A stretch of 64,000 nt of DNA from Chromobotia macracanthus (Eukaryota > Chordata > Actinopteri > Cypriniformes > Botiidae). Position 1 is the stretch's first letter; each line of letters opens with the position of its first letter. The translations under genes were made by a program, and so were the position numbers. Below the pieces are notes generated by a model that was given only the letters and a program-made list of their open reading frames with translations, was not told the origin of the DNA and did no database searches. The stretch spans positions 186,001 through 250,000 of the forward strand of contig JAZGTH010000005.1 of assembly GCA_036877525.1 (NCBI GenBank), read 5' to 3'. This document shows positions 57,425 through 64,000 of the stretch, one piece after another.

Positions 57425-60400
57425 CACGCACACACACATTCCGATTCTTTCTGAGGAAAGAAAAACAGGTCAGGTTGAGCATTTTAACAATACATTCAGA
57501 AATTGCAACATAAATGAAAGATACAAAATGTTACAATTACATGATGCAATTGATTCTTAAAATATAATTGAATTATAGTATTCAAAATTAAACATTTATT
57601 TTTAAATTTTTTATTTTATAAAGTTCCTTTGCACATACAGATACACATTATATTTAGTGTAACCACAGACAACTGCTTTCAGTGTTTATATTCTTATTTA
57701 TTTTTATCAGGGCTGTTAATGTGCTGGAGAATAACTTTGTTGGTGCCTCCAGAGACACAAAGAAATTTATCAGCAGCCCACTGGCAGCATTTCACCTTCT
57801 GAGGAAACTAAACAAAGTCTGGACAACTACAAGAGAAATTATTGGGAAAAATACCACAGGTCTGAGGAGAACCAACTGTATTAATGAAGAAATTTAGAAT
57901 ATTATATTCAGAAAATGAACATTTTCATTGTTATTATTAAAAACTATTATTTTAATGTAAATGAAAGTAAATTAAGCATCTTTAATAACTGCAGGTCTTT
58001 CACTGCTAATATTTTTTCACAGAGACTTTGGAAAAACTGCAGTCTATAGGTGAAAAGCTCCCTGGTGATCATGATGTAAATGGTGTAGTGATGGCACTGC
58101 TTCGACTGCAGGAAATGTATAGATTACATCCCACCAACATCTCAGTGTTTTCTGGTAGGCGTTGTGTTCGTTTTTTTTTTATTCTTTATTACTCTAAAAA
58201 TGTGGAGTGTGAAATGTAAGTTTGCTAAAGCACTTCATTGGCAAGTGGAATTTTTGTGCCAGTCTCCGCCCTGGATACCTGGGTATATAGGCAGGCTGGC
58301 ATGCAACACTTACTCTGATTTTGTTCTTCGAGTCATGAATGCTGCGGTCCCAACACCTTGTATTTATAGCAAGACTATTTATTATCTCATGGCTGCTGTG
58401 GATTACTGTGCAATCAGTGGTGGTTTGCCTTGTCCCATCCTCCGCTAAACGTCCCATGATCACTTTAGCAGGTAAGTCACAGAGCCTAAAAGAGTTTATT
58501 TCCTCTGCTCCCACAGTAGTACAACACCTTTTTAAATATGTAGATGGCATTTTGTCCCTGTTGTTCTGGATGTGGCTGATATATCACTCCCTTGGATGGT
58601 CACGATTGGTGCCTTGAGTGTCATGGCTCGAGCATGCTCAGGTGCCTTTTGTAGGTGGTACATGTTCTCATTGTGTGGGCATGACCATTAGAACGTTGTG
58701 GTCATGGCTCGTCTGCTTCACAGAGAAATGCACGTCCTCACTGTCTGCTTCCTTTCCCAGTACCTCTTGAGCTATGCAATTCAGTTCACCCGAAATCATT
58801 CCTCCAGCCGAGGTGAACAGGTGCTTCTACAGCCCCTACTTCTTAGTGTTCTAGAAAGGGGATAAGCTGCAACCAATCCTGGACCTGCGTACCCTGCATA
58901 CCACTCCACAAATTGCCCTTCAGGTTGCTCACACAGATTCATTTTGGCGATCCGCCAGCAGGATTAGTTTGCAATCCTTCCATGACATCATTTTTTCAGT
59001 TTGCTTTCGGGGGACAAGCATACCTGTACAAGGTCCTCCCCTTCAGTCTAGCTCTGTCTCCCCATGTCTTTACCAAAGTTGCAGAGGTGGGGTGCTCAGG
59101 AACAGGTTGTTTGTATCCTGAACTCGATGACTGGCTCATTCTAGATCACTCGTGAGATTTGTTGTGCGAGCACAGAGACCTAGTGCTACAGAACCTAGAC
59201 CAGTGCAGAAGATCTTTTTTCTCAGCATGGAGTTGGATTCGGTCAGTTTGACCGTCCATCTCACAGAGGACAGGGTGCAGTCAGTGCTTGCCTGCCTGCA
59301 TTCATTCAAGAACAGGCATATGGCATCCTCAGCGGTGGTAGTTCCACTCAGGTTGATGCATATGAGACTGCTCCAGCACTGGCTTCACGACTGAATCAAA
59401 AGGTTATTACCCCGCAGTGTCATGGAACCTTCAACCCATGATCTCATCTGTTATTCCTACAACACACTGACAATGGCCTATATCAACCACCAGGGTAGTG
59501 TGCGGTCACGTGGCATGTCACAGCTCTCTCGTCGCCTCCTCCTTTGGAGTCAGCAGTGGATCAAGTCCCTGTGGGCCACTCACATTCCCAGCCATTTCAA
59601 CCCCACAGCCGATACGCTGTCCCAGCAAGTTTTGGCTCTGGGGAAGTGGAGACTCCACCCTCACATAGTCCAGTTGATTTGGGAGAGGTTCGGAGAAGCC
59701 CAGGAGGACCTGGTTGCTTCGGCCAAGTCCAGTCACTGCCTGTTGTGGTACTCCTTGACCGAGGCCCCCCTCGACTCTATGCTCTAGCGCACAATGGTAG
59801 ACTTAAGGTCTATGTGGTGACCATTTCTGCTTGACACAACACCATCTGGGGTAGGCATGACCTGGTCGTCAGGTCTGGGCCTCACCTCATCCCCTCTTGG
59901 GATCCTGGAGGGACTACGGAGGGCCCCATTCAAGCCACTGGAAAAGGCTGGTCCCAGTGTCCTCACACTGAAGATGGCCCTTCTAGCAGTGCTTACCCTC
60001 TATCAAGAGGTTGAGGGACCATTTGGGAGGAAGACCCAACTCTAACTGTGTTGCATCCAGTGTGTGCGCTATGCATTTATCTGGATGGCATGGACAGCGG
60101 TTAGATGCTCCAACCAGCTCTTTGTCTGCTTCAGAGGTCAGCAGAAGGGGAAGGATATCTCCAATTGGAATGTGGAGGCCATTTTTATGGCCTACCAATC
60201 ACAGGGATGGCAGAGCCCCTTAGGTATCTGGGCACACTCTACTAGTGGAGTTGCGTCCTCCTGGGCTCAGGCTAGGGTTGCCTGACATATGTAGAGATGC
60301 AGGCTGGGCTACACCCAACACCTATGTGAGGTTTCACAACCTTTGTGTGGACCTGGTTGCAACCCATGTACTGCAGGGTAACTAAAAGGCAACCCAGTGG

Positions 60401-63400
60401 GTGTATCACTTGCTCCCACACCTTTCCCCTCTCTCAAGGTGATAACGTGTGCCATCCCATCCTACTTTGCTGTCCAGCACAGAGGACATCTTGAGGGTCA
60501 TTTCCTGGCACCCCCAGTGGACAACTTGGCACAGGAGTTCTCTACCAGACCTGGTACTCGTGTGCATGGCCCTCATCATAAGTAAGCCTGTATACCAGCG
60601 CAAGGTGCTCCATATGTGTGGATTCCCTACGCCTGGGTAACCTTGTATGTTGTATAGTCCACAGGTCAAGCTCCCTTACAGTGAAGCCCTCTGTCTTCCC
60701 CTTGGTACCTCTACCTCACTGTTGTGGATAGGCTCTCTCTCATGGGATAGGGGCCATAAGCAGTTTTCCATATGTGTACTCCCCCTGGGTATGTCTATAT
60801 GCTGTATCTACCATGTGGCCTATTGGATGTGGTCTCCTTAGTGTTCCCCCACCAGCCGAAGGGAAAGACACTGTCCCAGCTTTTGTCCAGCAACTGGCCA
60901 CCACTTAGGCCTTATTGGTAAGTGCCCGCTCCTTCTTAAATCAAGAGGCGCCTTACACACAAACTGGAAAGTTATGATGTAGTGAAAGCACTCGTGATGA
61001 GGCATGCCATGGTTTGCCCACGCCTGCTCCACTTGCACTGCTCATAGCACAGTTCAGCTCCTGTGGTATTTTGTTAGGGACCCCTAGTGTCATTATCGAC
61101 ACAACTTTGAGTGACCGACAAAAAGGGAGCGTCTCGATAACGTATATAACCCTTGTTCCCTGATAGAGGGAACAATATGTTGTGTCCCTAATGCCACAGT
61201 ATTGAACTGCACCGCTTGGGGTCGTGACACTTCCACGACTCCTCAGCACAATATCTGAGTGAGTGTTGCACACCAGCCCTCTTATATAGATGGCTGGGGT
61301 GGAGACTGGCACGCAAATTCCACTCACCAATTTTCATTTTATATAAAAGATTTTATATAAAAGATTGGAGGCTATTGGGTTCCCAATAACGAACCCCTAG
61401 TGTCGTCATTGACACAAAGTCTTGTTCCCTCTATCAGGTAACAAGTGTTACATTTGTAACCGAGATGTTTGTATACTTGCAGCTATTATTATGTATGATT
61501 CTAAGTGTTTATTTTTTTAGAAATGAACAACAAGGTAACACTGGATCCAGACGACACTTTCCACATTGCAGTGGTGTCCTGTCAGAGTGGGAGGCTTCAG
61601 CACTGCCTCCTTTGGACGCAGGAAACCCTCATAAAACTCCAACAGGGTGAGGAAGCAAACGTCTCCAGAGATGAAGTTCTTCAGCAGCTTGCTTTATTTT
61701 TCTGTCAGCTGGCCACCACACAACTGCCTTCTGGACAAGGTGCGTAGTTTTACAGTGAGTTACAGTAACCTTTGTAATTTCAAGGTATTTTTCTTTGAGG
61801 ACCCAATTAAGCATACAGTTCCTGCAAATGTATTAGACAAACTAAAATGTAATTTAAATTTTGAAATGACTCAATTTGATATTTTGTTCAATAATGCTAC
61901 TGTGTACAAAGATTCACAGGAACATAGATTCAATGTTAAATGTTCTGTGTTTACAGTCTGTCTGTACATTTTTTGTATTAGATCAGTGGTCAATGTCACA
62001 AACTTGCTTAGATGATTAGTAATTGTAAAAATTGTTTAATATCTTAAATATACTTTAAAACAAATAATGTTTTGTGAAATTAGTATAATGCACTGATTCA
62101 TACTGATTCACAGATCCTACATATGTAAGAGATCTGCTTCTACCTGCATGTTATAAACACATTATTGAGAACATAGAGACCTGGGATTGGACAGCAAAAC
62201 CCCTCCCTCTCTTTGACACACCTGTTTGGAGTCAACCAATAGAAAGCTCATATGAAGCTCTGTGCACAGGGAAGCAGATAGTGATGGTGAGTAGCAGCCT
62301 TTGTTATTCTATTTCTCAAATTCAGTGTTTTTCTTATCTGTCATTTTATGAATGTATGTGACCAAAATGACATGGCAACAAAAAAGTTATTTTTTTTGTA
62401 TTTTTAATATTTTTTTTTACTGTTTACATATCAAAAACATTTTTAGAGCATATAAAAAGTTGAACATGATTGAATTCAAAGTGTTTAATGTAAGTGTTAA
62501 AGGAACAGTACACCCCAATATAGAAATTTAATTTTTTTACTTTTCATGGTGTTCCAAAGCCATATGCTATTATGTCCTGTATAACACAAGAAGGTCAGAT
62601 TTAAATAAGTGATTGAAATAAATCTTAATAACTGTGATTGTGGAATAATGTTCCATTATGGCTGTAGACCTCAGTGAGAAGGAGGAAACTGGTGTGCAGA
62701 TACAGAACCGGAAGAAAGCAGATGGTTTATGCTCCGTTCAAAGAGGAGGTCGAGTGGGACCAGCCCACTATACTGCGATACCATGACTTCCTTTCAGACC
62801 GAGAGATGGACACCATCAAAAGACTAGCCAGGCCAAAGGTACATCTACAACAGTGGTTCCCAACCTGGGGGGAGCTTCTATGCTTTAAGAACAAATACGA
62901 ATACAAATTTTTTAAATTGTCTCAGAGAAAGGCTCCCAATGATCAGCCCCTGATTTGATACATAGTTTCTCAGCTTGCTGATCATATTTTACAATACAAA
63001 AAACGTAAGCGTGCACACTGTCCGAGAGAGTTATAATGAAAATAAAAAACAACAAGCCTCTTAAAAATACAATAAAAGAAGACATGGCAAAATTGCCCCA
63101 GGGGAACAAATACAGGCAATGTTCAAAAACAGGGAAACAAAGACACAGAGAATGCTCTAAATGAATGAACAAACTGGGTATAAATAGAGAGAAAAAATAA
63201 GACATAGGTGAACATACTAATGACATAGGGTCCTGGGAAAGCCAATAGCAAACAATAGAATAAACGACAGGAGTGCCCTGTGGTGAAGCACAAGGGCACT
63301 GGCAGCATGCTAGTGTAACAACTATTAATTCATTAAAATGACCATTTATACTAATACTAAATATTAAATATTAAATGGCTTTAATTCTGCTAAAGAGGTT

Positions 63401-63586
63401 TTTAGATTATTATTTCAGTATTGACATATTTGAACTTGACGTAGGGTTAATAATGTTAATAATAATTAATAATATATTAATTTAACATGTTTAACTAAAC
63501 TTTGTTTATATTTAGCTTTCCAGAGCTAAAGTCTTAGATCCAGTCTCTGGAAAAAAAGTTGCTGCTGCATTACGTGTGTCAAAAAG
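55929..63586 (+). CDS. p4ha2: Prolyl 4-hydroxylase alpha subunit, exons 1-8 (partial, 3' end outside)
   Basis: This ER enzyme hydroxylates prolines in collagen as an alpha2-beta2 tetramer with protein disulphide isomerase. Coding exons: 55929-56010, 56118-56214, 57711-57859, 58023-58154, 61521-61739, 62114-62286, 62668-62838, 63516-63586; all phases join, giving about 365 residues. Signal peptide MEAKWFFVFLSTHWMYCTAV is followed by NEFYSST, the usual mature start. Then come the dimerisation region, the peptide-binding TPR region (FHIAVVSCQSGRLQHCLLWT), the two disulphide cysteines (EALCTGKQ; KLVCRYRTG), and YAPFKEEVEWDQPTILRYHD...LSRAKVLDP, the start of the dioxygenase domain. The HxD...H iron ligands lie beyond the window. 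Sequons: KNTTE, TNIS, ANVS. The usual DDCF is DDTF here. The N-terminal half is divergent, so a P4HA2 paralogue is possible; orientation toward PDLIM4 supports P4HA2. Confidence 0.85.
56215..57710. other. P4HA intron 2: microsatellite only
   Basis: About 1.5 kb of AT-rich intron; apart from the (AT)n tract at 57344-57422 nothing is recognised. Confidence 0.4.
57344..57422. repeat. (AT)n microsatellite
   Basis: About 39 uninterrupted AT units in intron 2 of the P4HA gene, followed by a short ACACACAC stretch. Confidence 0.97.
58240..61465 (+). mobile_element. DIRS element in P4HA intron 4: RT, RNase H and tyrosine recombinase
   Basis: The left end (58243-58355: GTGCCAGTCTCCGCCCTGG then CATGCAACACTTACTCTGAT) is the inverted repeat of 61200-61320. 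RT: KGDKLQPILDLRTLH at about 58858, FGGQAYLYKVLPFSLALSPH (59004), ELDDWLILDHS (59123; the usual YLDD reads ELDD). RNase H: MAYINHQGSVRSRGMSQLS (59474), ATHIPSHFNPTADTLSQQ. Recombinase: LTLKMALLAVLTLYQEV (59970), HSTSGVASSWA (60235), GWATPNTYVRFHNL (60303). In the last two the HxxR arginine is S and the presumed nucleophilic Tyr is H. Gag is absent. The right end 61130-61465 has internal and terminal repeat copies (TTGTTCCCTGATAGAGGGAA; CTTGTTCCCTCTATCAGG). It is inactive and in the same direction as the host gene. Confidence 0.9.
62495..62600 (+). mobile_element. Degraded GGGATAGTTCACC-family fragment in P4HA intron 6
   Basis: TTAAAGGAACAGTACACCCC and the following ATGGTGTTCCAAAGCCATAT resemble one end of the family at 1771-2601. 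No partner end. Confidence 0.5.
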
Positions 63587-63725
63587 GTATGTGTCCAATG
63601 AGAAAAGTATTTGCCCTGTGGGGAACGTATGTGTCCTATGGGAAAGTAAGTGCCTTACGGGAATTTATATACTTTATAGATAAGTATGTGCCCTATGAGA
63701 TAAGTATTTGCCATATGGGAAGGTC
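63587..63725 (+). repeat. 20-bp tandem repeat starting at the exon 8 splice donor
   Basis: Six to seven units, each beginning GTATGTG, GTATTTG or GTAAGTG and ending (C/T)CTATGGGAAA-like. The first unit begins with the real donor of exon 8 (AAAAAG/GTATGT). Later starts are near 63607, 63628, 63646, 63684 and 63704. Each is a potential 5' splice site. Confidence 0.8.
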
Positions 63726-64000
63726 TGACTGATTGTTTTGTGTAAATCTCAGAACACTAGCAAGTGTTCTAAAGAATCTCCAATTCCAGTCAGAAAGACA
63801 TAATTCATACCCACTCTTAAAATGTTAATGAAATGGGATCCAATAGATGGTATTTTTTTTATTTGTGTGGTAATGTAATAATTGTGTGGTATTTGGCTCA
63901 ATGTAATAATATTTTACTGTATTGTTCTGTTTCAGAGCTTTAGTCTAATATGGTTAAGTTAGTGCAGCCAGATTTTTGAGTTTCACAATTTGGTCCACTT
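63726..64000. other. P4HA intron 8, nothing recognised
   Basis: AT-rich intronic sequence to the window edge. Confidence 0.35.

Noticed and set aside
57276..57560. 94-codon ORF with IYIYIY repeats
   Set aside because: It is the (AT)n microsatellite in translation.

Overview
The window reads as chromosomal DNA of a teleost fish, most likely a cyprinid. The genes are split by long introns with GT..AG borders, and almost everything between exons is transposon-derived: L2-clade LINEs, DIRS elements, a Ty3/gypsy element, tRNA-derived SINEs of the HE1 and DANA/mermaid kinds, and the GGGATAGTTCACC foldback family. There is no operon, ribosome binding site, CRISPR array, rRNA gene or functional-looking tRNA gene.

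Host genes. On the minus strand, the first two coding exons of PDLIM4 (the PDZ half) lie at 17597-17689 and 6679-6830; its remaining exons should lie left of the window. On the plus strand, eight coding exons of a collagen prolyl 4-hydroxylase alpha subunit (P4HA2-like) run from 55929 to 63586 and leave the window before the catalytic core is complete. The two genes are divergent, as I recall P4HA2 and PDLIM4 being in human 5q31, so the window is an expanded version of a conserved head-to-head pair. Between them are the C-terminal exons of a fish multi-exon protein of the SAMD3-like type (27945-30204) and the last exon of a membrane protein I do not recognise (37732-38120).

Mobile layout. 1-18.5 kb (mostly PDLIM4 introns) carries a SINE, a TTAA-flanked foldback element, an L2-type LINE, a hAT-like MITE, a DIRS remnant with RNase H and tyrosine recombinase, and a LINE copy with an internal inversion. 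21-27 kb has a solo LTR, a second hAT-like MITE and a 2.7-kb minisatellite. 32.4-35.3 kb is a solo LTR split by a gag-only DIRS element. 38.4-50.0 kb is a four-level nest: a Ty3/gypsy element whose gag is split by an L2 LINE (A), whose ORF2 is split by another L2 LINE (B), which is split by a third LINE (C) with a perfect 18-19 bp target duplication. 51.6-54.4 kb is a second gag-only DIRS, and a RT/RNase H/recombinase DIRS fills P4HA intron 4.

The least explained signals are tRNA-like modules inside the two gag-only DIRS elements, a 388-codon ORF that reads through three nested LINEs, and a 20-bp tandem repeat that multiplies the 5' splice site after P4HA exon 8. All family names rest on reading the sequence and remembered family features; no database search was possible.
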